Source: an uncultured Lachnospiraceae bacterium
GTDB taxonomy: Bacteria > Bacillota > Clostridia > Lachnospirales > Lachnospiraceae
DNA: 32,247 nucleotides
Reading direction: 5' to 3'
Assembly (NCBI GenBank): GCA_902489645.1
Contig: CABUAW010000027.1
Coordinates: forward strand, 1-32,247
The notes below the pieces were generated by a model. That model ran no database searches and was not told the DNA's origin. It saw nothing but the letters and a program-made list of their open reading frames with translations. Shown here one piece after another: positions 16,220 through 22,769 of this stretch. How positions within the stretch are numbered: position 1 is the first letter of the stretch; each line of letters opens with the position of its first letter. Position numbers and translations under genes: made by a program.

Positions 16220-16993
16220 TTACAGATTTGAGAATATCTGATACAGATATTTCATATTTTCTTCACTGTCCACATAGACATTGCCATGGTTTGTTCCCGT
16301 GAACACCAACTGACCGTCCCTGTATGCCAACAGCGTTGTAAAAGGCACCGGTTTCCACACCTCTTTATCAAGGGGAACCGTTGCAAAAACCAGGCCGCCG
16401 TCGATTTCTTTATAAAAAAGTGAATCCGCGTAATTTGTATGGACATACATATATTCACCGTCATAAATCAAAAGATTCAGCTTATTCCCCTTCGACATGG
16501 ACACCAGAATATCATCCAGAAGCCGGAAGCGTTCCTCGCCGCTCAGAGTTTTCCTCCGAAGCATATGGGCCTGATTGATTTCTTCAACCAGGTAAAGCAG
16601 TATGCGCTCGCTGTCCGTATCCCCGGACTGATATTTCACAAATTTTTCGAGGGGCGCATAATCAAAAATTGTTCCGTTATGCACCTGTGTCCATCGTCTT
16701 CCCGAAATATCCTTAACCGTATACGGATGGCAATTGGTATACTCCACATTTCCGATGGTCGCATAACGAATGTGCGCCAAAACTGTCCGGCTGTCTATAG
16801 GAAAGGTCAGCCTTTCCTTCAAATAATAGCTTTTTGAAGCCTGGGCCGGTTCCTTTTCAATAGATGCCTCATTTCCTTCAAGCAGAGCCAGTCCCCATCC
16901 GTGGGGATGTTTATTACTGTGGCTGTAAAATTCTTTTAAGTATTCATTCCTCACCCCGGATTTATTTGTACAAACCCCGAACAATTCACACAT
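16220..16993 (-). CDS. Class II glutamine amidotransferase-like (YafJ/EgtC type)
   Basis: 257-residue N-terminal nucleophile hydrolase: catalytic Cys2 directly after Met (MCELFG), then HGWGLAL, HIRYATIG, NCHPYT, HNGTIF and GDTDSERIL, which outline the glutamine/gamma-glutamyl pocket. There is no synthase domain, so like YafJ or EgtC it is likely a free gamma-glutamyl amide hydrolase. In ergothioneine synthesis EgtC removes gamma-Glu from an intermediate made via gamma-glutamylcysteine; here it sits 5 bases after gshA, though no egtB or egtD is present. Hydrolysis of a gamma-glutamyl-cysteine derivative is an inference from that pairing. Confidence 0.82.
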   Translation of the reverse strand: MCELFGVCTNKSGVRNEYLKEFYSHSNKHPHGWGLALLEGNEASIEKEPAQASKSYYLKERLTFPIDSRTVLAHIRYATIGNVEYTNCHPYTVKDISGRRWTQVHNGTIFDYAPLEKFVKYQSGDTDSERILLYLVEEINQAHMLRRKTLSGEERFRLLDDILVSMSKGNKLNLLIYDGEYMYVHTNYADSLFYKEIDGGLVFATVPLDKEVWKPVPFTTLLAYRDGQLVFTGTNHGNVYVDSEENMKYLYQIFSNL

Positions 16994-16998
16994 TCAGT

Positions 16999-18288
16999 TC
17001 ACCCTTTCATCATGTTTTCCGCATATTGCTTGGTCAGCTTCAATCCATTCTTCACATAATCCTTTTGAAATTCCTCCCGTATTTTTTCCGCATAACGCAG
17101 CTCCCTGAAAGCAATCCGCTGCCTGTGGCTGTATATCATCCGCATCCATTCACCGTTTTCAAATTCCCTGAAAAACCGTTCCATGCCGAATAGAATTTTC
17201 AGCGCCGCATCCCGGACGTCAAACGCCGTATTCCACCCGGTCTCTATCCAAATATCCCGGACGTCAAACCGGGCGGCCCGCTTCACATTTTTAATGGCCA
17301 TGGCCTGTTCAAAGGACTCAAACTCTGTGTCATCCAGGGACATGAGGTAAATAATCAGCAAATGAATAAATTCCAAATCTTCTTTAAATACGCCTATCGG
17401 CGACAGTGGATTCAAATCAAACATCCGCAGTTCAATGTGGTTAATCCCCGTCTTTTTAAGATTTTCCAGGGAATTTTCTCCGGCCGGCTTTAAGCGAACC
17501 GGATAATAAAGCTCCGCCGCCGTCTGGAGCTGCCCGTCGTCGATATACGCCTGAATACTGTCCACATAAGCATCCAGATGACTATAGTCCAACATCGGAA
17601 TAAAATCATTCCAATAACCGATTTCGCTGCACCGAGGCGACGCATAATTTTTTAAGATGTCCTTCCCCAGAGCTTCATCCGTGAAAAAGGAACCGTCCAT
17701 CACCGGACTGGCCGCCGTCAGATATACAATCAGCCAGCTATACCGGGTAACCTTTTTCGCCAGCTCCAGATAAATGCTGTTTTTATAATCTGTATAAGAA
17801 TTAAAATCACTGTTTTTGTATCCCGCCTCAAGCAATGCGTCTGAAAAAGAAAAATTAAAATGAATTCCGGAAAAAAGCATCTTCTTCTTACCATATTTGG
17901 AGGCCAGATATTCCCTGTAGCGTTCCTTTCCTTTTAACTTCCCGTCAAAGCTGGCAATCGGAATATCCCTCTCGCCTTTGACATAAGGCGGATTGGAAAA
18001 AGGCCACAAAAACTCCCGGCCGCCGGGCAGTTCAAAAAGCGTCCGAACTACCTGTTTATGAAGGGCAAAAATCTGTTCCCACAGTCCATCCACACTATCG
18101 TGGACGTCCGTGATTAATTCCACCTGATTTTCGCAAAAATCCCGGTCAATATTCGGATTGTCCGGAAACGGATGCTTCGTATGCGCCAGAAAGCCTTCCC
18201 CATTAACGCGGAGGCTTTCCTTTTCCAATCCAAAATTCCCCTGATACATATATTGTTTTATCGTTTGATTACTGAAATCAAAACCCAT
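16999..18288 (-). CDS. gshA: Glutamate-cysteine ligase (gamma-glutamylcysteine synthetase)
   Basis: ATP-dependent ligase making gamma-L-glutamyl-L-cysteine. The N-terminal GNFGLEKESLRVNGEGFL, IDRDFCENQVELIT, LFSGIHFNFSFSDALL and HIELRMFDLNPLSPIG segments match the GshA/GshF catalytic domain. The 429-residue length equals that domain alone; the ATP-grasp glutathione synthetase half of GshF is missing and no gshB is in the window, so gamma-glutamylcysteine itself may be the product used. The ATG at 18288, with AAGGTG upstream, is chosen because the promoter lies just above it; the longer frame to 18486 would start inside the JAMM gene. First gene of a four-gene operon. Confidence 0.92.
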   Translation of the reverse strand: MGFDFSNQTIKQYMYQGNFGLEKESLRVNGEGFLAHTKHPFPDNPNIDRDFCENQVELITDVHDSVDGLWEQIFALHKQVVRTLFELPGGREFLWPFSNPPYVKGERDIPIASFDGKLKGKERYREYLASKYGKKKMLFSGIHFNFSFSDALLEAGYKNSDFNSYTDYKNSIYLELAKKVTRYSWLIVYLTAASPVMDGSFFTDEALGKDILKNYASPRCSEIGYWNDFIPMLDYSHLDAYVDSIQAYIDDGQLQTAAELYYPVRLKPAGENSLENLKKTGINHIELRMFDLNPLSPIGVFKEDLEFIHLLIIYLMSLDDTEFESFEQAMAIKNVKRAARFDVRDIWIETGWNTAFDVRDAALKILFGMERFFREFENGEWMRMIYSHRQRIAFRELRYAEKIREEFQKDYVKNGLKLTKQYAENMMKG

Positions 18289-18316
18289 TCTTTTCACACC
18301 TTTTAATAATATAAAT

Positions 18317-18363
18317 CCTATATGTTTACTATGTATTATAGTATTGTTTTCCAGTTTCGTCAA
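18317..18363 (-). promoter_or_regulatory. gshA operon promoter with CymR-like box
   Basis: -35 TTGACG (complement of 18358-18363), 17-base spacer, -10 TATAAT (complement of 18335-18340). Three bases downstream, at 18317-18331, lies TAGTAAACATATAGG, the same 15-base site type as at the other sulfur promoters. Confidence 0.75.
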
Positions 18364-18386
18364 TCCCCATGCCTCATATTTAACAA

Positions 18387-18428
18387 CAAAAATGTCCTGA
18401 CAGTCATCTGATATGAACCGCAGGACAT
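18387..18428 (-). terminator. Terminator of the sulfur-carrier operon
   Basis: ATGTCCTG (18421-18428, read on the minus strand) pairs with CAGGACAT (18392-18399) around a 21-base loop, followed by TTTTTGTTG. It lies about 10 bases after the JAMM protease stop and just before the gshA promoter. Confidence 0.75.
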
Positions 18429-18436
18429 CCTGTACC

Positions 18437-18847
18437 TTAAATGAATTGAATTTCTTCTGTGGACACATTTCCGCCTTCAATTGCAAAAGCTCTCAGAACC
18501 GGCTGTTGACGATTCATGAGAGAAAGAATGAAATACCGGATTTTAGAATCGTAGGCCAGCCGCTTATCTTCCTCAGAAGGTCTGGAGGGGGATTCGGGAT
18601 GTGAATGAAAGTTTCCAATCATCTGAAATCCCTCTTTGCGCATATCCTTTATCGCTTCAAACTGCTCCTTCGGGTCCATTGAAAAATGCTCCCTGCTTGC
18701 ATCCACATTGGTTAAATAATATACCTTCCGCACTACCTTTTTATCGCCTTCGATAACGCCGCCCAGCAAACCGCACACTTCATTTGGCAGTCCCTGGCTG
18801 GCATAGGCAACAATATCCAGATAGTCCTGTTTTTTTATAATTATCAT
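18437..18847 (-). CDS. JAMM/M67 metalloprotease, Mec+/HcyD-like
   Basis: 136-residue zinc isopeptidase-type enzyme. The JAMM ligands are complete: Glu23 in LPNEVCGLLGG, and His81, His83, Ser91 and Asp94 in HSHPESPSRPSEED. Stand-alone bacterial JAMM proteins of this size act on ThiS-like sulfur carriers: Mec+ frees cysteine from CysO in Mycobacterium tuberculosis, HcyD trims HcyS in Wolinella succinogenes, and QbsD trims QbsE in Pseudomonas. It is the last gene of the carrier operon, 5 bases after the E1-like gene. The carrier here ends in extra residues after Gly-Gly, so trimming those is the most likely job; release of a carrier-bound amino acid is the alternative. Confidence 0.88.
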   Translation of the reverse strand: MIIIKKQDYLDIVAYASQGLPNEVCGLLGGVIEGDKKVVRKVYYLTNVDASREHFSMDPKEQFEAIKDMRKEGFQMIGNFHSHPESPSRPSEEDKRLAYDSKIRYFILSLMNRQQPVLRAFAIEGGNVSTEEIQFI

Positions 18848-18852
18848 GCTGT

Positions 18853-19662
18853 CTAACCTCGCAAATCACAAACGGCCTGCTCATAATCCACCAGTTCCGT
18901 AATCGTCGGATGTTCGCCGCATACGGCGCATGACGGCACTTTTTTAGGGAGATTCACCGTACGGAATTCCATTTTCAGCGCATCATAGGTGAGCAGTTTT
19001 CCGACAAGCAAATCACCGATGCCCAAAATATACTTAATCGCCTCCATCGCCTGAAGGCTCCCGATAACGCCGCCCATTGCGCCAATGACTCCGGCCTGTT
19101 TACAGGTCGGCACCGCATCCTTCGGAGGAGGAGACTGAAAGATACAGCGATAGCACGGCCCCTGTCCCGGCACATAGGTCATCAACTGCCCCTGAAAACG
19201 GATAATTCCTGCGTGAGAAAATGGTTTCTTTTCCATAACGCAGGCGTCATTAATCAAAAATTTGGCCGGAAAATTATCGGTTCCATCAATAATAAAATCA
19301 TAATCCCGAATGAGTTCCCGGATATTGTCTGACATGACAAATTTCCGGTAGGTATGTACAATCACATCCGGGTTCATCCGCTCCATCGTTTCCTTAGCCG
19401 ACTGTACCTTGGCCTTCCCCACATCCTCCGTGGCATGAATAATCTGCCGCTGAAGATTGGAAAGGTCCACCGTATCCGCATCGGCAATGCCAATGGTTCC
19501 GACGCCGGCCGCAGCCAGATACATGGCCGCCGGAGCGCCCAGACCTCCGGCCCCGATAATCAGGACTTTACCGTTCAGCAGTTTTTTCTGGCCTTTTACA
19601 CCAACCTCTTTTAAAATAATATGTCTGGAATAACGTTCCAACTGCGCATCTGTCAATGCCAT
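18853..19662 (-). CDS. E1-like ThiF/MoeB-family sulfur-carrier adenylyltransferase (HcyF-like)
   Basis: 269-residue enzyme that adenylates the C-terminal Gly of a ubiquitin-like sulfur carrier so it can become a thiocarboxylate. Nucleotide loop GAGGLG (37-42), the ATP/Mg residues of DLSNLQRQIIH, DGTDNF (126-131), zinc cysteines CYRC (170, 173) and CAVC (245, 248), and the conserved Cys187 in PTCKQAGVIG are all present. There is no C-terminal rhodanese domain, so sulfur must arrive from elsewhere, probably sulfide or the TusA-like protein. It overlaps the carrier gene by 10 bases, and its ribosome site GGTGGAGG doubles as the carrier's Gly codons. Confidence 0.93.
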   Translation of the reverse strand: MALTDAQLERYSRHIILKEVGVKGQKKLLNGKVLIIGAGGLGAPAAMYLAAAGVGTIGIADADTVDLSNLQRQIIHATEDVGKAKVQSAKETMERMNPDVIVHTYRKFVMSDNIRELIRDYDFIIDGTDNFPAKFLINDACVMEKKPFSHAGIIRFQGQLMTYVPGQGPCYRCIFQSPPPKDAVPTCKQAGVIGAMGGVIGSLQAMEAIKYILGIGDLLVGKLLTYDALKMEFRTVNLPKKVPSCAVCGEHPTITELVDYEQAVCDLRG

Positions 19663-19871
19663 TTCAATGAACCTCCACCCATGAAATAAATAAATTCAAC
19701 CGAATCGCCATCTTTTAAAACGGTTGATTCGAAAGCCGCTTTTTCTATAAATTCTTCATTTAAAGAGACCGTCACATATTCCGGCGTCTCCACGTTTTCA
19801 ATCTGAATCAATTCGCGGACAGTCAACCCTTCTGCATAGGTTTTCTTCTCTCCTGCAACTATAAGAACCAT
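19653..19871 (-). CDS. ThiS/MoaD-like sulfur carrier protein with masked C-terminus (HcyS-like)
   Basis: 72-residue beta-grasp protein; residues such as LTVRELIQIENV and VSLNEEFIE...VLKDGDSVEFIYFMGGG follow the ThiS pattern. ThiS normally stops at Gly-Gly, but here the sequence is Gly65-Gly66-Gly67 followed by SLKWH. The tail must be removed before adenylation, as with HcyS and QbsE, which are processed by JAMM proteases. E1-like and JAMM genes follow directly and a TusA-like gene precedes. No thiamine genes are nearby, so thiazole synthesis is unlikely; cysteine or homocysteine synthesis is favoured. The tail lies in the overlap with the next gene. Confidence 0.88.
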   Translation of the reverse strand: MVLIVAGEKKTYAEGLTVRELIQIENVETPEYVTVSLNEEFIEKAAFESTVLKDGDSVEFIYFMGGGSLKWH

Positions 19872-19892
19872 CGCAATCGCATCCTTTCCGAT

Positions 19893-20138
19893 TTAGTCTT
19901 CCAATTTTTTTACAAACATCCGGTAAGCGCCTTCGTCCGTCTTTTCCAGACGAAGCACCTGCTGCCCTTCTTCCTTCATACTTCGGGGCACATTTTCCGC
20001 CGGTTCACCGTCATTCATCAGCACTTCCAAAACCTGGCCTATTTCCAGTTCATCGATGGCGGCCTTTGTCTTAACAAAGGTCATCGGGCAGACCGCATCC
20101 CGAATATCGATAACCTCATCACTCTGTATCTTTTTCAT
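19893..20138 (-). CDS. TusA/SirA-like sulfurtransferase
   Basis: 81-residue TusA-fold protein. The active cysteine is in VIDIRDAVCPMTFVKTKAAID, corresponding to the conserved Cys-Pro-x-Pro region of TusA (here Cys-Pro-Met), then a LEVLMNDGEPAENVPRS stretch. It probably carries persulfide sulfur in the cytoplasm. The start is one of two adjacent ATGs (20141, 20138); GGAGG is six bases before the second, which I prefer. A longer frame to 20231 lies inside the sulfite reductase gene and is rejected. It overlaps the end of sulfite reductase by about 20 bases, so it is tightly coupled to sulfide production and the carrier. Confidence 0.86.
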   Translation of the reverse strand: MKKIQSDEVIDIRDAVCPMTFVKTKAAIDELEIGQVLEVLMNDGEPAENVPRSMKEEGQQVLRLEKTDEGAYRMFVKKLED

Positions 20139-20991
20139 CATAAGCCTCCCTGACAACCTGTCTGAATGTATCCCATCCAACCCGGTCCAATGTGAATTTA
20201 AAGCGTTCTCCTGCTTTCGCATGGTCCGCAAAAAACTGAATGGTTGCGTCCGTCACACGGAATAACTGTTCCTCGGATTTTACCAAAGGAAGTGCTTCCG
20301 AACCCCTGGCAATCGTGTTGCCGAACAGCCCGCCAAAGGTAAGAATATAGGCGCTCTCTCCGGTCCAGGCATCGAATGGGCAGGCTTTGACACAGCGTCC
20401 GCAGTAATTGCACTTCTGCGCGTCCATCGTCAGCTTATCCCCATTGATTTCAATGGCGCCGGACCGGCATGCCTTCTCGCAAACGCCGCAGAGCGTACAT
20501 TTTTCTTCATCCCAGTGTACATCCAGAGCGCCCTTGACACCCAGGTCATTTTCTTCGGCTTTCAGGCAGTTATTCTGACATCCGGTCACACCGAATTTAA
20601 ATTTATGAGGCAGCTCCCGCGCATAGTACCGTTCATCCAGCTTTTCGGCAATATGGTAGGTATCGATATTGCCGCTCGGACAGACCGCATTGCCCTGACA
20701 GGCCGTCACGGTACGGACCCTCGGCCCGCAGACGCCCGGTTTACATCCGCCCTTTGCAAGCTCTGCTTTCACTGTTTCAATATCCTCATATTTTACAAAT
20801 GGTATTTCCACACCCTGTCTGGAAGTGAGATGCACATATCCATGACCAAATTTATCGGCAACCTCCTGAATAATTCTCAGGTTTTCGGCGGTCAGCGTTC
20901 CGCCCACCACCTGAAGACGAAGGGAAAAGTATCCTTTCTGCTTCTGCCGCATGAAACCGCCTTTTTTCAATGACGCATAATCAATTGCCAT
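20119..20991 (-). CDS. Small siroheme/[4Fe-4S] sulfite (nitrite) reductase with two ferredoxin clusters
   Basis: 290 residues. A CX5C motif (Cys98, Cys104 in TACQGNAVC) and a CX3C motif (Cys138, Cys142 in GCQNNC) bind the coupled siroheme-[4Fe-4S] centre. Two CX2CX2CX3C ferredoxin motifs follow (Cys165-175 and Cys194-204). This matches the single-subunit, ferredoxin-fused sulfite reductases of anaerobes (Asr/Fsr-like core) that reduce sulfite to sulfide with low-potential electrons. Nitrite as substrate cannot be excluded from sequence, but the APS reductase and sulfur carrier context points to sulfite. AGGAGG precedes the ATG, and just upstream is the attenuator-like hairpin shared with the sulfate operon. 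Confidence 0.9.
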   Translation of the reverse strand: MAIDYASLKKGGFMRQKQKGYFSLRLQVVGGTLTAENLRIIQEVADKFGHGYVHLTSRQGVEIPFVKYEDIETVKAELAKGGCKPGVCGPRVRTVTACQGNAVCPSGNIDTYHIAEKLDERYYARELPHKFKFGVTGCQNNCLKAEENDLGVKGALDVHWDEEKCTLCGVCEKACRSGAIEINGDKLTMDAQKCNYCGRCVKACPFDAWTGESAYILTFGGLFGNTIARGSEALPLVKSEEQLFRVTDATIQFFADHAKAGERFKFTLDRVGWDTFRQVVREAYDEKDTE

Positions 20992-21010
20992 AACTTTTTA
21001 CCTCCTGCGT

Positions 21011-21070
21011 AAAAAAGCCGGAGGCTCGAGTCTGTTTCCATACCCAAAACCTCCGGTTCTCCGGTCAGTC
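21011..21070 (-). promoter_or_regulatory. Attenuator-like RNA element, copy B (before sulfite reductase)
   Basis: Read on the minus strand: GACTGACCGG, two bases, AACCGGAGGTTT, then a 25-base loop containing GGGTATGG, closing with CCTCCGG and TTTTTT. The CCGGAGG/CCTCCGG stem (21050-21056 with 21018-21024) plus T-run is an intrinsic terminator placed between yezD and the sulfite reductase start. The first 31 bases match the element in the sulfate operon leader at all but five positions. CCGG-NNAA-CCGG can fold into a small alternative hairpin that would break the terminator. Confidence 0.7.
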
Positions 21071-21226
21071 CTATTTTACTGAGTTACTCAGCCTTAATTT
21101 TTCGTGTTTTTCTATCTGTACAACTTTTCCGTCCTGAACAATTACTGTGACAGAACCAAAGCGAATATCTTCGATAAATTCTTTGATTTTAGACAAATCT
21201 TCCTTTGTCACCTTTGTCTGTTCCAT
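21071..21226 (-). CDS. YezD-family (DUF2292) small protein
   Basis: 51 codons: ATG at 21226 with GAGG seven bases upstream, stop TAG at 21073-21071. The product contains LSKIKEFIEDIRFGSVTVIV followed by QDGKVVQIEK, which is the YezD/DUF2292 pattern of a helix and two strands with a GSV turn. The family has no established function but is often found beside sulfur-assimilation genes in Firmicutes. It lies 17 bases after the CymR-like gene and before the attenuator-like hairpin, so it is part of the cysK-rrf2 transcript. Confidence 0.85.
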   Translation of the reverse strand: MEQTKVTKEDLSKIKEFIEDIRFGSVTVIVQDGKVVQIEKHEKLRLSNSVK

Positions 21227-21243
21227 AACAACGCCTCTATTTT

Positions 21244-21687
21244 TTAAATATAATACATATGCTGACCATATTTTTTGTTATCCAGATAATTTTCCTCCAA
21301 ATCTGCCAGCGTCAGATTTTGAAGAATATTATCCATCGCTTCATTCACCTCATCAATGACCAGTTTTTGGATGGTTTCGGAAATTCCCGGGTCATCCTTT
21401 CCTGGGGATGCTTCCCGTTCAATCCGATAATCCCCCTCCAATGCTTCCAAAATCTTTGCCACGGATATTTTATCTGCATTCTGGCCTAATAAGTATCCTC
21501 CCTGGGAACCCTTCACACTTTTGACAATACCGGCTCTCCTTAAGCTTGCGAAAACCTGTTCAAGATACTGGGGCGAAATGCCGTTTCTGTCCGCAATACT
21601 GTTCAGCGCCACCTGCTCATATTTTGAATTGACAGCCAGGTCAATAAGTGCAATCAGTCCATACCTGGTTTTCTTTGAAAATTTCAT
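21244..21687 (-). CDS. cymR: Rrf2-family transcriptional regulator, CymR-like
   Basis: 147 residues with an Rrf2 winged helix-turn-helix: start MKFSKKTRYGLIALIDLA, recognition region ISPQYLEQVFASLRRAGIVKSV and wing KGSQGGYLLG. It contains no cysteine, so it cannot hold the iron-sulfur cluster of IscR/NsrR-type members. The C-terminal HMYYI resembles the YMFYI end of Bacillus CymR. CymR represses cysteine and sulfur genes and is active in complex with CysK; here it is encoded 35 bases after cysK. The shared boxes at five promoters are its most likely targets. Confidence 0.87.
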   Translation of the reverse strand: MKFSKKTRYGLIALIDLAVNSKYEQVALNSIADRNGISPQYLEQVFASLRRAGIVKSVKGSQGGYLLGQNADKISVAKILEALEGDYRIEREASPGKDDPGISETIQKLVIDEVNEAMDNILQNLTLADLEENYLDNKKYGQHMYYI

Positions 21688-21722
21688 AGGTTCCTCCGCA
21701 AATACGCTTCTCCGAACAGCAA

Positions 21723-22655
21723 TTATTCAGCGAATAACGGTGTTGAATAATATCTGTCACCTGTATCCGGAAGCAGTACAACGATAGTCTTGCCTTTATT
21801 TTCCGGACGTTTTGCCAACTGAATCGCGCCGTATAAAGCCGCGCCGGAGGAAATACCTACTAAAACGCCTTCGTGTTTTGCAATCAATTTACCCGTAGCA
21901 AAAGCATCGTCGTTTTCAACGGTAATGATTTCATCATAAATCTTTGTATTCAATACGTCCGGCACGAAGCCTGCGCCGATACCCTGGATTTTATGAGGGC
22001 CGCCTTTACCTTCCGAAAGTACCGGGGAGCTGGCCGGCTCAAGTGCGACAATCTTTACATCCGGTTTTTTGGATTTCAAAAATTCACCGACACCCGTCAA
22101 TGTTCCGCCCGTACCAACACCGGCGATAAAGATATCCACATTGCCGTCGGTATCGTTCCAGATTTCAGGACCGGTTGTCGCTTTATGAATGGCCGGATTG
22201 GCCGGATTGACAAACTGTCCCGGAATAAAGCTGTTCGGAATCTCATTTGCCAGTTCATTGGCTTTCTCAATGGCGCCCTTCATACCTTTTGCGCCTTCAG
22301 TAAGAACAAGCTCAGCACCGTATGCTTTTAATATGTTTCTACGTTCAATACTCATTGTTTCCGGCATTGTCAGAATAATACGATATCCTTTAGCGGCTGC
22401 AATAGCTGCCAGACCAATACCCGTATTACCGGAGGTTGGCTCAATAATTACGGAACCTTCTTTTAAAACGCCTCTTTCTTCCGCATCTTCAATCATCGCC
22501 TTTGCGATTCTATCCTTGACACTTCCGGCCGGATTGAAATATTCAAGCTTTGCGAGAATCGTTGCTTCCAATCCCAATGCTTTTTCAATATTTGTTACTT
22601 CCACCAGAGGTGTATTGCCAATCAGTCCTAATGTTCCCTTATAAATATTCGCCAT
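21723..22655 (-). CDS. cysK: Cysteine synthase (O-acetylserine sulfhydrylase)
   Basis: Fold-type II PLP enzyme that makes cysteine from O-acetylserine and sulfide. PLP lysine Lys47 in NPAGSVKDRIA, substrate loop PTSGNTG, phosphate loop GVGTGGTLTG, and GISSGAA are all present; 310 residues is standard. AGGAGG precedes the ATG. It begins the transcript carrying the CymR-like gene and yezD and lies between the sulfate-activation and sulfide/carrier blocks. Besides catalysis it may act as the CymR partner, as in Bacillus. A CysM-like role with a thiocarboxylated carrier as sulfur donor is possible but not indicated by any distinct motif. Confidence 0.95.
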   Translation of the reverse strand: MANIYKGTLGLIGNTPLVEVTNIEKALGLEATILAKLEYFNPAGSVKDRIAKAMIEDAEERGVLKEGSVIIEPTSGNTGIGLAAIAAAKGYRIILTMPETMSIERRNILKAYGAELVLTEGAKGMKGAIEKANELANEIPNSFIPGQFVNPANPAIHKATTGPEIWNDTDGNVDIFIAGVGTGGTLTGVGEFLKSKKPDVKIVALEPASSPVLSEGKGGPHKIQGIGAGFVPDVLNTKIYDEIITVENDDAFATGKLIAKHEGVLVGISSGAALYGAIQLAKRPENKGKTIVVLLPDTGDRYYSTPLFAE

Positions 22656-22675
22656 TTTTTATTCCTCCTAATATT

Positions 22676-22742
22676 CCTATCAATTTACTATGATTACTTG
22701 TGATGTTTGTATTATATCCATCTATTTCCTATTTGTCAAGTA
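22676..22742 (-). promoter_or_regulatory. cysK promoter with two CymR-like boxes
   Basis: -35 TTGACA (complement of 22734-22739), 17-base spacer, -10 TATAAT (complement of 22711-22716). One box, TAGTAAATTGATAGG (22676-22690), lies in the early transcribed region. A second, TACTTGACAAATAGG (22728-22742), overlaps the -35. Both are followed by AA. Two sites fit strong autoregulation of the cysK-rrf2 unit. Confidence 0.8.
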
Positions 22743-22769
22743 TGTTTTCTATGTTTTTTAGATGTTTTT

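Noticed and set aside
18289..18486. N-terminal extension of gshA
   Set aside because: It runs through a terminator, the gshA promoter and into the JAMM gene; homologues start near the ATG at 18288.
19653..19871. Thiamine ThiS
   Set aside because: No thiG, thiH or other thiamine genes are near, the C-terminus is not free Gly-Gly, and a JAMM protease gene is in the operon.
20119..20231. Longer TusA-like reading frame starting at 20231
   Set aside because: The extra residues lie inside sulfite reductase; the ATGs at 20138/20141 follow GGGAGG directly.
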